Shown in pieces: positions 17,597 to 25,236 of a stretch of DNA of 64,000 nt. A model generated the notes under the pieces. That model did not search any database. It was not told the DNA's origin and was given only the letters and a program-made list of their open reading frames with translations. Location: assembly GCF_030944405.1 (NCBI RefSeq), contig NZ_CP132339.1:3224001-3288000 (forward strand), read 5' to 3'. The number at the start of each line of letters is the position of its first letter. Position 1 is the first letter of the stretch. The DNA is from Janthinobacterium sp. J1-1. GTDB taxonomy: Bacteria > Pseudomonadota > Gammaproteobacteria > Burkholderiales > Burkholderiaceae_D. Both the position numbers and the translations under genes were made by a program.

Positions 17597-18574
17597 TCAG
17601 GCGGTCACCTTGCGGCGGTTGGCATAGCACAGGCCGGCCAGGCCCAGACCCAGCAAGGCCAGGGTGCCCGGTTCAGGCACCGCCTGCTTGACCAGATCCA
17701 CGCTTTCCACCTGGTTCAGCACCAGCGTGTAGTTGCCGGCAACCAGGGTATTGGTCACGGCGCTGAAGCTGCCGCCGCAAGCCGTGCCCACACCGGTGCC
17801 CGTCGGCGTGCCGCAGCCGGTGGGATCAAAGGTCAGCAGGTTTCCGCTCGTCAGGAAGTTGGTGGCCAGGCCGGTATTCAGGTTGGCGGAATCGGCCGCT
17901 TCCGTGCCGCCGAAGATGCCGGATCCGAGCAGGCCGTCGGGCGTCCAGTTGAAGACGATGTTGCCGGCTGCATCGGTGATGCTGAAGGTAACCACCAGAT
18001 TGGCCGTGGCACTGGACTGCAGGCCCACATTCGGTTGCAGGAAGACTTGCATGAACGGCGCCGCCAGGAAATCGAAGCTCAGGGTAGCCGTTGGCGAGCC
18101 GACCACGAAATCGACCGAAATGCCGGTGGTCGAGCCATTGCGGCCCGAAGCGTCGGCGGTACCCGCTGTATCGAGGTGGGCCTCGGCCACGTTGACGGCC
18201 TGGGTGGAAGTGGAGCCGGCCGGGAAGGGCGGAAATTGCGTGCTGACGATTTGCGCGTCGCCGCGCGAATAGGTGCCGGTCGGGCCTTGTTGCGTGAAGT
18301 CGTTCTGGCCCTTGGTGACGGCGCCGACGGTGGCTTGGGGCGCATCGAGGAAGCCCACGCCGCCTTGAATCACGTTGACGCCGTTCAGGGTGGCGGTGCT
18401 GCGCGAGATGGTCACGCTGTTCAGGGCGGTGACCGAACCGGTCAGTGGCGTCAGTTGCAGGCCGAAGATGTTGTTGTAGGAATAGCCGTAGGCGCCTGCT
18501 TGCGCGCCGCCGGCAGCGCACAGCAGGGCCAGCGCCGCTGCGGCGGGAAGCAGTTTCAGTCGGGAGAGTTTCAT
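17597..18574 (-). CDS. PEP-CTERM sorting-domain protein
   Basis: This 325-residue exported protein has a signal peptide (about 1-26), a body starting AYGYSYNNIFGLQL that is clearly paralogous to the neighbouring gene, and a complete C-terminal sorting signal: VPEPGTLALLGLGLAGL, a hydrophobic helix, then NRRK. Exosortase would cleave it and hand it to the extracellular matrix or cell surface. Two cysteines flank a Gly/Thr run. The ATG at 18572-18574 lies eight bases after GAGG; an ATG at 18580 is an alternative. Its control region carries a sigma-54-type promoter. No exosortase gene is in the window. Confidence 0.88.
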   Translation of the reverse strand: MKLSRLKLLPAAAALALLCAAGGAQAGAYGYSYNNIFGLQLTPLTGSVTALNSVTISRSTATLNGVNVIQGGVGFLDAPQATVGAVTKGQNDFTQQGPTGTYSRGDAQIVSTQFPPFPAGSTSTQAVNVAEAHLDTAGTADASGRNGSTTGISVDFVVGSPTATLSFDFLAAPFMQVFLQPNVGLQSSATANLVVTFSITDAAGNIVFNWTPDGLLGSGIFGGTEAADSANLNTGLATNFLTSGNLLTFDPTGCGTPTGTGVGTACGGSFSAVTNTLVAGNYTLVLNQVESVDLVKQAVPEPGTLALLGLGLAGLCYANRRKVTA

Positions 18575-18654
18575 TTTCATTACCTCACAGCATGGAGTGG
18601 ACAAGAGGGAAGTCTGGTTTGAGTCCTGAAGACAGGTGCTCATGGCCATTCCCT

Positions 18655-18671
18655 AGCGACTTCCATGCCAA
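18655..18671 (-). promoter_or_regulatory. Sigma-54 (RpoN)-type promoter for the PEP-CTERM gene
   Basis: The minus strand reads TTGGCATGGAAGTCGCT: GG, ten bases, GC, close to the -24/-12 consensus TGGCACG-N4-TTGCW. It lies about 80 bases before the start codon. RpoN control of PEP-CTERM/exopolysaccharide genes through the PrsK/PrsR pair is known in exosortase-bearing bacteria. Confidence 0.65.
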
Positions 18672-18681
18672 GCGTGGTCTT

Positions 18682-18698
18682 TGCTTGTAAATCAAGCA
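18682..18698. promoter_or_regulatory. Inverted repeat upstream of the sigma-54 promoter
   Basis: TGCTTG-TAAAT-CAAGCA is a perfect 6 bp inverted repeat with 5 bp spacing, ending about 11 bp upstream of the -24 element. It could bind an enhancer-binding protein such as PrsR, although such sites often lie farther upstream. Confidence 0.45.
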
Positions 18699-18775
18699 CT
18701 TGCGTTATCGCTGTTGATGCCTGGCAGGGTTTGTACGGCGGGCTGTAAAAAATGCCGACGCTCCTGTTGGCGAGC

Positions 18776-19987
18776 TCAGGCAAGCAGGGTGCGCATGCGT
18801 TCCTGCAGGCGAGCCTGCGGCACGCAGGCCTGGAAGGCCGCCGCCAATTGCCGCGCCGCCTGCCGTGCTTGCGGGCTACCGAGCAGGTGCGTGACGGCCT
18901 GGCGCAAGGCGTCTTCCTTGAATCGGTCGGCGCGCAGCAGCAGGCCGGCGCCGGCCGCGACGATGCCGTGCATATTGAGAAACTGGTCGAGGTTGCCTGC
19001 GATGCCGATCACCGGCACACCGGCTGTCAATGCCTGCTGGCTGGTGGGGCTGCCGCCATTGCAGATCACCAGGCTGGCGCGCCGCGCCGCCGCATCGCCC
19101 GGCAGGAAGGGCGCCACATGGGCGTTCGGCGGTACGCTGCCCAGTTCGATGTTGCCGGCCGTGGCGGCCATCACGGTGACCGGCAAGGTCGATAGCGCAT
19201 GCAGCACGCGTGGCAGCAGCTGCGACTGGCCGGAGCTGCCGAAGGTGACATAAATCAAAGGACGCCCCTCCTCGCCGGGCTCCAGTCCCTGCCACCAGGG
19301 CGGCAAGTCCATCGGTGGGGCCCAGATGACGGCGCCCAGGTAGCCGTGATGGGCGGGCATGGCCAGCGGTGGAAACAGCTGCGGGATATCGGCGTACAAG
19401 GTCTGGTCGGCATCGGTATAGATGCGGCGCAAATCGCTGCCCAGCGAGGGCAAGCCATGGCGGCGGCGCACGCGGTTCAGGGGTACGGCATGGCTGGCAA
19501 AGGCCAGCGGGCGTATCAGGCGAAAAAGGGGATTTGCCAGCCAGACGGGCAGCAGGCGCGTCAGCGGCAGGCTGGGCACCGTGTAATGCGGGCGCACGTA
19601 TGGACTCCAATAGGCATTGCTGACGGTAATGTAGGGGATGCGGCGCAGCCGGGCGCTGACCGACAGCGACAAGCGGAAGTCGCCGATCACCAGGTCCGGC
19701 CGCACCTCATCGAACAGGCGCAGGTCATCTTCCACGTAGGCTTGCAAGGTGGCTTCGTCATACACGGGCTTGCCTTGCGCCAGCGCCTGCAGGAATTGCC
19801 GCGATGGGATGCTGCCGATGCGCCAGCGCTGGAAGGGCACGCCCTGGAAGCAGAAATCGTAGCCATCTGCGCAGGCGAAGTGCACCTCGTGGTGTGCATC
19901 GTCCAGCCCTTGCGCCAGGGTCAGCGGACGGCCCACATGGGCCAGGGTGACGGCTTCGGCGACAAAGAGAATTTTCTTGCGCTGCAT
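18776..19987 (-). CDS. UGT-like (GT1 family) glycosyltransferase
   Basis: The 403-residue protein has the two-domain GT-B layout of UDP-glycosyltransferases that modify small molecules or lipids: an N-terminal acceptor domain (LFVAEAVTLAHVGRPLTLAQGL) and a C-terminal donor domain with YVTFGSSGQ (about 250), the loop GGSPTSQQALTAGVPVIG (about 313-330) and NLDQFLN. The family signature often has HGG/D-Q; here the His is replaced (NGGSPTS). The ATG at 19985-19987 is preceded by GGAG; an upstream ATG at 20008 is less likely. Sugar and acceptor are unknown. It follows the PEP-CTERM control region but is transcribed separately. Confidence 0.82.
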   Translation of the reverse strand: MQRKKILFVAEAVTLAHVGRPLTLAQGLDDAHHEVHFACADGYDFCFQGVPFQRWRIGSIPSRQFLQALAQGKPVYDEATLQAYVEDDLRLFDEVRPDLVIGDFRLSLSVSARLRRIPYITVSNAYWSPYVRPHYTVPSLPLTRLLPVWLANPLFRLIRPLAFASHAVPLNRVRRRHGLPSLGSDLRRIYTDADQTLYADIPQLFPPLAMPAHHGYLGAVIWAPPMDLPPWWQGLEPGEEGRPLIYVTFGSSGQSQLLPRVLHALSTLPVTVMAATAGNIELGSVPPNAHVAPFLPGDAAARRASLVICNGGSPTSQQALTAGVPVIGIAGNLDQFLNMHGIVAAGAGLLLRADRFKEDALRQAVTHLLGSPQARQAARQLAAAFQACVPQARLQERMRTLLA

Positions 19988-20105
19988 CGTTGCTCCGTTT
20001 GTCGGCATGCACCGTTAGAGCAATACGAAACGGATTGGTTCCCGCGACGCTGTGCGCGCCAGGATTTTTGGGCATGCGTTACAGTGCTGGTCAAGGAGGA
20101 ACGCC

Positions 20106-20279
20106 ATGAATACACTGCACAGCAAACCCGATTTGTACGCCCACAGCACCCCTGAGCCGGACAATGTCCCGCCGCCGGAAGGCGATCCGGTGAGCCCGCC
20201 GCCGGAAAAAATGCCCGACGTCGATCCGGTGCCGATCGAAGAGCCCACCCCGCCACAACCGCCTGTCAAGATGCACTGA
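20106..20279 (+). CDS. Tiny proline-rich protein
   Basis: A strong AAGGAGG sits seven bases before the ATG, so translation is likely. The 57-residue product is about one quarter proline, with acidic residues and PPPE/PPQPP runs, and is probably disordered. No hydrophobic segment and no known family. Proline-rich tails of this kind are frequent in short stress-associated proteins, but I cannot give a function. Confidence 0.55.
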   Translation: MNTLHSKPDLYAHSTPEPDNVPPPEGDPVSPPPEKMPDVDPVPIEEPTPPQPPVKMH

Positions 20280-20456
20280 TGGCTGGCCAGGCAGCGCGTG
20301 GCGCCGCGGCGTCACGCCACGCCAATAAAACAACAGAGATCGCACAAAGCGCAGGCTGGCGCATACAAAGCTGCGGCGAACTGCCGTGTGTCACGCGGTC
20401 GTCACGATTCTGTTCTTATAATGAGACATCACATAATTCATGTACAGGAGACCATC

Positions 20457-20594
20457 ATGGGCAATTCCCTGCATAACAAAATCTACCTGGGCCGCCGCCC
20501 TGTGCTGGACAGCAAAAGCTTGCTGGCACTGGCACTGACGGGCGCGGTAGCCGGTTGCGGCCTGGCCTGGCTGCTGTTGCGCACCTTCAAATAA
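20457..20594 (+). CDS. Small single-span membrane protein
   Basis: The 45-residue product starts at an ATG after CAGGAG. A hydrophilic first half (about 1-19) is followed by one membrane helix (about 20-41, LLALALTGAVAGCGLAWLLL) and ends RTFK. Basic residues lie on both sides. Small membrane proteins of this design often regulate larger complexes; the partner is unknown. Confidence 0.55.
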   Translation: MGNSLHNKIYLGRRPVLDSKSLLALALTGAVAGCGLAWLLLRTFK

Positions 20595-20723
20595 ACAGCG
20601 GGTTGACGCCATTTCAGCGGGCCGGGCGCAGCGCGCACGGCCACTGAATCACCTTGCCTGTTGCCGATGCGCAGCGGGGCGCGTACCATGAGGGCCGAAC
20701 ACCTGGCCTTTTATGGAAAAGTA

Positions 20724-21092
20724 ATGAAGAACGAGAAATTAACAACCGATGAATATGACGCGCTGGAGCAGGTTGCACGCGGCATCAAGACCGAGCGCCC
20801 GAGCGCTTGCGTTGCCCGCAATGCCAAGCGCCTGTCGGGCCTGAAGCTGCTCAGCTATGCCAGGGATGGCCGTTTGTCCATCACCGACAAGGCGCAGCAA
20901 CTGTTGTTCCTGCGCCGCTGCATCATGGGCTTGCGCGCCGTCGCGGCCGACCCGCTGGCCAAGCTCGACACCGAGGTGGCTTACTTCCTGGGCAAGAAAG
21001 CCCATATCGTGGCGCGCGCCGAAGGCGAGGGGCACGACATTTCCGACAAGGGCCGCGAATCGCTGGCCGACATCGATACGCTGGGCCTGTAA
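20724..21092 (+). CDS. Conserved-looking hypothetical protein with alpha-helical layout
   Basis: The 122-residue product is helical with a basic middle (RNAKRLSGLKLLSYARDGRLSITDKAQQLLFLRR) that resembles a winged-helix segment: helix, turn, helix, then a wing-like GRLSITDKG pair, as in small DNA-binding or phage-derived proteins. I chose the ATG at 20724, after GGAAAAG; ATGs at 20661 and 20688 would lengthen it. It lies 71 bp before a thioesterase gene. Family not recognised. Confidence 0.5.
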   Translation: MKNEKLTTDEYDALEQVARGIKTERPSACVARNAKRLSGLKLLSYARDGRLSITDKAQQLLFLRRCIMGLRAVAADPLAKLDTEVAYFLGKKAHIVARAEGEGHDISDKGRESLADIDTLGL

Positions 21093-21163
21093 GGCCTGCC
21101 ACCGGCCCTTGAGGCCGGTTTTCAATTCCCCCTCACTTTTATCTTTTCCCTTTGGAGAACACT

Positions 21164-21634
21164 TTGGACAGCGCGATGAACTGGTCGGCCCACGAACTGA
21201 CGATGACGGTCCTGATGACGCCCGATATGGCCAACTTTTCAGGCAACGTGCACGGCGGCACCATTTTGAAGTACCTCGACAGCGTCGCCTACGCCTGCGC
21301 CAGCCGCTATTCGGGCAGCTATGTGGTGACCCTGTCGGTCGACCAGGTGATGTTCCTGCAGCCGATCCACGTCGGCGAGCTGGTGACCTTCCTGGCGTCG
21401 ATCAATTACACTGGCACCACCTCGATGGAAGTGGGTATCCGTGTGGTAACGGAAAACATCCAGCAGCGCCTGGTGCGCCATGCCAACAGCTGTTATTTCA
21501 CCATGGTGGCGGTGGACGCCAATCGCAAGCCGGTGGCCGTGCCGCCCTTGGTGCTGGAGACCGACGAGCAGAAAGTGCGCTTCGAGCAGGCCAAGCTGCG
21601 CAAGCTGTCGCGCCAGAAAGTGTCGAAGAAATAA
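21164..21634 (+). CDS. Acyl-CoA thioesterase, hotdog fold (YciA/cytosolic long-chain type)
   Basis: Such enzymes hydrolyse acyl-CoA to free acid and CoA in the cytoplasm. The product of about 156 residues has the hotdog landmarks: NFSGNVHGGTILKYLDSVAYACA (the conserved N..GN.HGG..L..D pattern of the catalytic turn), then VTLSVDQVMFLQPIHVGELV. The start is a TTG at 21164, six bases after GGAG; an ATG at 21176 is the alternative. A two-way terminator follows the stop. Confidence 0.87.
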   Translation: MDSAMNWSAHELTMTVLMTPDMANFSGNVHGGTILKYLDSVAYACASRYSGSYVVTLSVDQVMFLQPIHVGELVTFLASINYTGTTSMEVGIRVVTENIQQRLVRHANSCYFTMVAVDANRKPVAVPPLVLETDEQKVRFEQAKLRKLSRQKVSKK

Positions 21635-21647
21635 ACGCCGCAGGACA

Positions 21648-21690
21648 TAAAAAACGGCCACCAGAAGCGATTCTGGTGGCCGTTTTTATT
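21648..21690. terminator. Bidirectional terminator between the thioesterase and rhlE genes
   Basis: AACGGCCACCAGAA and TTCTGGTGGCCGTT pair perfectly around GCGA, with A-rich and T-rich flanks on either side, so it can stop transcription from both converging genes. Confidence 0.92.
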
Positions 21691-21722
21691 GCTCGCTACC
21701 TAGCCGAGGCGTTCTTCCGTGA

Positions 21723-23129
21723 TTAACGGTCGCCGTAGCTGCGGCGTGCGCCGTCGGTGCTGCGCGGGTTCGAACCCTTGTAGCCGCCGCCGGTGCTCGG
21801 GGCGCCGTCCTTGCGTGGTGCGCCAGGTTTGCTGAACGTGCGTTGGCCTGGTTTTGCGCCGCCGCGGTTGTCGCCTGGTTTCCAGCCGCCTGGACGGGCG
21901 CTCGAACGTGGCGCCGACGCGGTTTTCTTCGGCTCGAAGCCTTCGATCACATTGACCGGGATCAATTGCTTGGTGAAGCGTTCGATGCGTTTGACGTTCA
22001 TGCCTTCAGCGTGGTTCACCAGCGAGATCGCCAGGCCATTGCGGCCGGCGCGGCCGGTGCGGCCGATGCGGTGGACGTAGTCTTCCGGGAACTTCGGCAG
22101 ATCGTAGTTGAACACGTGGGTGATCGTCGGCACGTCGATGCCGCGGGCGGCAACGTCGGTGGCAACCAGCACCTTGACCTGGCCGCGGCGCATGCCGTCC
22201 AGGGTGCGGTTACGCGCGCCCTGGTGCATGTCGCCGTGCAAGGCGGCAGCCGAGAAACCGGCGATGTTCAGGCGGTCGGCGATGGTGTCGGCGTCACGCT
22301 TGGTGGCGGTAAACACAACGGCCTGGTCCAGCGATTCGTCGCGCAGCAGGTGGTCCAGCAGGCGATTCTTGTGCGACAGATCGTCGACGAAGTGGACGCG
22401 CTGGGTGATGTTTTCGTGCTTGTTGCTCGAGCTTGCCACCTGGATGACCAGCGGGTTTTTCGTGATGCGGCGTGCCATGTTGCCGACCACGCCGTCCAGG
22501 GTTGCCGAGAACAGCATGGTCTGGCGGCCTTCTGGCGTGGCTTCGACGATTTTTTCGATGTCGTCGATAAAGCCCATGTCCAGCATGCGGTCAGCTTCGT
22601 CCAGCACCAGGATTTCCAGTTGCGAGAAGTCGATCTTGCCCGAATCCATATGGTCGATCAGGCGGCCTGGGGTGGCGACCAGGATCTCTGGATTCTTGGC
22701 CAACAATTGCATCTGTTTCGGGTAAGGCATGCCGCCCAGGATCGACACAGCCTTGATGCGGCGGATGCCGGTGCTGTACTTGTCGGTATTGGTGGTCACT
22801 TGCAGGGCCAGTTCGCGGGTCGGCGTCAGCACCAGCATTTTTGGCTGGGCAGCCTTGAAGCGTGGACGCTCGCCGCGGGCGCGCGACGCTTGCATTTCCT
22901 GGTTCGGCGTCTTGCCGGCGGCGCTTTGTTCGGCGCTGGCCAGTTTGTGCAGCGACGGCAGCATGAATGCCGCGGTCTTGCCCGAACCGGTCTGCGACGA
23001 GACCAGCAGGTCACGGCCTTCGATCGCGGCAGGAATCGCTTGCGACTGTACCGCGGTTGGCGCGGTGTAGCCCGATTCGGTCAGAGCGGCGATGATGGAC
23101 GGATGCAGGCCTAAGGATTCAAATGTCAT
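21723..23129 (-). CDS. rhlE: DEAD-box RNA helicase RhlE
   Basis: The 468-residue helicase has the Q motif (GYTAPTAVQSQAIP), SSQTGSGKTAAFML, PTRELALQV, LDEADRMLDMGF, SAT, and HRIGRTGRAGRNG, followed by a C-terminal extension rich in Arg, Gly, Ser and Pro (about 395-468) that probably binds RNA, as in other RhlE and cold-induced helicases. It unwinds structured RNA in ribosome assembly and decay. The ATG at 23127-23129 follows GAAAGAAAAAAGA. A stretch of 347 bp upstream without a gene leaves room for a long leader, common for cold-regulated DEAD-box genes. A plus-strand paralogue lies at 3387. Confidence 0.93.
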   Translation of the reverse strand: MTFESLGLHPSIIAALTESGYTAPTAVQSQAIPAAIEGRDLLVSSQTGSGKTAAFMLPSLHKLASAEQSAAGKTPNQEMQASRARGERPRFKAAQPKMLVLTPTRELALQVTTNTDKYSTGIRRIKAVSILGGMPYPKQMQLLAKNPEILVATPGRLIDHMDSGKIDFSQLEILVLDEADRMLDMGFIDDIEKIVEATPEGRQTMLFSATLDGVVGNMARRITKNPLVIQVASSSNKHENITQRVHFVDDLSHKNRLLDHLLRDESLDQAVVFTATKRDADTIADRLNIAGFSAAALHGDMHQGARNRTLDGMRRGQVKVLVATDVAARGIDVPTITHVFNYDLPKFPEDYVHRIGRTGRAGRNGLAISLVNHAEGMNVKRIERFTKQLIPVNVIEGFEPKKTASAPRSSARPGGWKPGDNRGGAKPGQRTFSKPGAPRKDGAPSTGGGYKGSNPRSTDGARRSYGDR

Positions 23130-23476
23130 TCTTTTTTCTTTCGTGAAAATCAGCGTTCTTGCAAAAAGCAGAACGCAAAATAGCAACGCCAACCAAAACG
23201 AAATGACTCAACTAAAAAGAAATTTCGGCACAAAAGCTTTGCGCCGGGACGGTGTCAGGTGCGACACACAAGGCGGGAGGGCTTTAATAAGCGGCATCCT
23301 GAGGATGCGCTAAGGCTTGCGAAGCTGCTAAATTTATCGTGCATCTCACTGCGGAGGGAAACATATTGCAGCGCACAACGACACTATACCGTATTTCCCA
23401 CGGTTCTGCACGTTCTAAATGAGTTTGCCTGCGCCGGGCGCCAGATTTGTAGCATTTCCGGTAGTAAAAAACCGCA
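23130..23476. other. Gene-free region upstream of rhlE
   Basis: No credible gene lies in these 347 bp. The minus strand here would be the rhlE leader and promoter. It is AT-richer than its surroundings near 23130-23220 and holds a 15 bp palindrome GCATCCT-G-AGGATGC (23294-23308). I see no consensus promoter with confidence. Confidence 0.5.
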
Positions 23477-23998
23477 TTAGCGCAGCATGGCCACGATGTC
23501 GGCTGGCAACGGCGCCGCGATTGCCGCATCCCTGGCGAGATTGACCTGCATGGTCGCCTGCGCCAGTTCGACCAGATTGTCTTGCAGTGCATAACCGCCT
23601 TTGGCTTGCAGCCAGGACAGTACTTGCGCCAGACGCCAGATGGTGGTGCTGCCTTCGTGCACGGGCGCCGGAAAACTGTGGCGATACTTGTTCATCAGCT
23701 TGTGCATGTTTTGCCGCGTCAGTCCCAGTATTTGGGCGACGTCGCTCAGGCCGACGAAATCGGGCGCCGCCTCGACCAGGGTGGCGCCGGGAATGGCGGC
23801 CTTGACGTCGGCCATGGCACTCAGCAGCGCCGTCTGCGCGCTGGCGGCGTCGCGCGTGAATTCCAGCGCCAGCCGGCCCTGCTGGCCCAGGCCCAGCAGG
23901 GCGTCGTCGCAGCCGCCGCTGCCGAGCCGTTCGGCCAGCGCATCGAGGTCGCTTCCCTGTTCCGGGAGGCGGTATTTGAGCGTGAAGAGATAGTCCAT
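23477..23998 (-). CDS. Helix-turn-helix DNA-binding protein, antitoxin-like partner
   Basis: The 173-residue protein has an N-terminal acidic domain (about 1-85) and a C-terminal helix-turn-helix: VGLSDVAQILGLTRQNMHKLM (about 103-123), the recognition helix ending with NKYRHSFPAPVHEG, then IWRLAQVLSWL. This layout, a MerR/AlpA-type reader of the partner promoter, fits an autoregulator. Its ATG lies 5 bp after the stop of a HicA-like gene that carries an in-frame TGA (24004-24282), so the two form an operon. A palindrome over the -35 box upstream (24314-24333) is a likely target. Antitoxin function is inference. Confidence 0.7.
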   Translation of the reverse strand: MDYLFTLKYRLPEQGSDLDALAERLGSGGCDDALLGLGQQGRLALEFTRDAASAQTALLSAMADVKAAIPGATLVEAAPDFVGLSDVAQILGLTRQNMHKLMNKYRHSFPAPVHEGSTTIWRLAQVLSWLQAKGGYALQDNLVELAQATMQVNLARDAAIAAPLPADIVAMLR

Positions 23999-24003
23999 GG
24001 CAG

Positions 24004-24282
24004 CTACCTTTGCGGTTTCTTGTACATGATGTCAAGAATCACTTTTTGCGCGCTACAGTGATCGACCACCCGGCGCAGCGCCCGCGCATGGTTGGTGGCG
24101 TTCTTCGGCGTGCTCCAGATGCAGGCGATGCAAAACTCGCCGCAGCGGCATTGGGCATCGTTCCAGGGGCAGTACATCTTGCCTCAGGCATGGCTGCCAC
24201 CGATTTCCACGCGCCAGCCCTGGCTTTCCGCGTGACGCAACGCCGCTTCGATGTCTTTTTTGGGGTGCGAAGAGCGAGCCAT
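24004..24282 (-). pseudogene. HicA-like small protein gene interrupted by an in-frame TGA
   Basis: GGGAGG seven bases upstream and ATG at 24280-24282 open a frame of 92 codons. Codons 1-32 read MARSSHPKKDIEAALRHAES and then QGWRVEIGGSHA; codon 33 is TGA (24184-24186). The same frame then continues sensibly with GKMYCPWNDAQCRCGEFCIA, CIWSTPKNATNHARALRRVV to a TAG at 24004-24006. A TGG (Trp) at codon 33 would restore the protein, so a single G-to-A change is the simplest explanation. The GSHAW motif resembles the dsRBD-like HicA toxin fold (GSHhh). It is either a dead gene, a sequencing error, or a truncated product of 32 residues. Confidence 0.8.
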
Positions 24283-24294
24283 GGCATGCCTCCC

Positions 24295-24323
24295 AGAGTA
24301 GGGTGAAATATTTCGGTTGTCAA
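24295..24323 (-). promoter_or_regulatory. Promoter of the HicA-like/HTH operon
   Basis: On the minus strand TTGACA (24318-24323) and TACTCT (24295-24300) are separated by 17 bp. The transcript would start just ahead of the GGGAGG ribosome binding site of the interrupted gene. Confidence 0.75.
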
Positions 24324-24333
24324 GTGACAACCG
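24314..24333. promoter_or_regulatory. Palindrome overlapping the -35 box, likely operator
   Basis: CGGTTGTCA-AG-TGACAACCG is a perfect 9 bp inverted repeat. The -35 hexamer lies inside one arm, so a bound protein would block RNA polymerase. Antitoxins commonly repress their own operons in this way. Confidence 0.65.
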
Positions 24334-24355
24334 CAAGATTCCGGCTGCCAGCGCT

Positions 24356-25144
24356 TCAGTCTACTTCCGGATGGACCGCCATCACTTGCGAAAAGCCGCC
24401 GTCAACATAGGTGATCTCGCCCGTGATGCCCGAGGCCAGGTCCGATAGCAGGAACGCTGCCGTATTGCCGACTTCCTCGATGGTGACATTGCGGCGCAGC
24501 GGCGCATGTTCGGCCACGAAACCCAGCAATTTGCCGAAGTCCTTGATGCCCGAGGCGGCCAGGGTCTTGATCGGGCCGGCCGAAATGCCGTTGGCACGGA
24601 TGCCGCGCGGTCCGAGCGACTCGGCCAGGTAGCGCACGGAGGCTTCCAGCGAGGCCTTGGCCAGGCCCATGGTGTTGTAGTAGGGCACGGCGCGCATGGC
24701 ACCCAAGTAAGTCAGGGTCAGCAGCGAGGCGCCCGGCTGCAGCAGCGGCAGGGCGGCCTTGGCCATGGCGGGGAAACTGTAGGCGGAAATATCGTGCGCG
24801 ATGCGAAAATTTTCACGCGAGAGGCCGTCGAGAAAGTCGCCAGCAATCGCTTCGCGCGGCGCAAAGCCGATTGCATGCACCAGCCCATCGAGGTGCTCCC
24901 AGTGCCGCGCCAGGTCGCTGAACACGGCGGCGATCTGTTCGTCGCTGCCGACATCGCAGTCGAATACCAGTTCGCTGCCAAACTCCGCCGCGAACTCGGT
25001 GATGCGCTCGCGAAAGCGCTCGCCGACATAGGTAAAGGCCAAGGTGGCGCCTTCGCGGCGGCAAGCCTTGGCGATGCCGTAGGCGATGGACCGGTTCGAC
25101 AACAGGCCGGTAATGAGGATGTGCTTGCCTTGCAAGAAAGCCAT
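24356..25144 (-). CDS. fabI: Enoyl-[acyl-carrier-protein] reductase (NADH)
   Basis: FabI reduces the trans-2-enoyl-ACP double bond in the last step of each fatty-acid elongation cycle. The 262-residue product has the short-chain-dehydrogenase start with the divergent glycine motif [15 protein letters not shown] (11-25), and the catalytic residues at E. coli numbering: Y146, Y156 and K163 in [18 protein letters not shown]. The ATG at 25142-25144 follows AGGAG. It is separate from the fab cluster at 40-45 kb. FabI of this type is the target of triclosan. Confidence 0.95.
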   Translation of the reverse strand: MAFLQGKHILITGLLSNRSIAYGIAKACRREGATLAFTYVGERFRERITEFAAEFGSELVFDCDVGSDEQIAAVFSDLARHWEHLDGLVHAIGFAPREAIAGDFLDGLSRENFRIAHDISAYSFPAMAKAALPLLQPGASLLTLTYLGAMRAVPYYNTMGLAKASLEASVRYLAESLGPRGIRANGISAGPIKTLAASGIKDFGKLLGFVAEHAPLRRNVTIEEVGNTAAFLLSDLASGITGEITYVDGGFSQVMAVHPEVD

Positions 25145-25173
25145 GGCGACTCCTGGAAGCTGGGTGGGCAATG

Positions 25174-25209
25174 TAAAACCGGCCGCGACAGCTAGGCTGT
25201 GGCGGCCGG
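25174..25209 (-). terminator. Terminator after mltD
   Basis: On the minus strand CCGGCCG and CGGCCGG pair with an inner ACAGC/GCTGT stem, followed by TTTTA. It lies between the mltD stop (25237) and fabI. Confidence 0.7.
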
Positions 25210-25236
25210 CGGGTTCAGCGCTGTATCAACAGAAGA

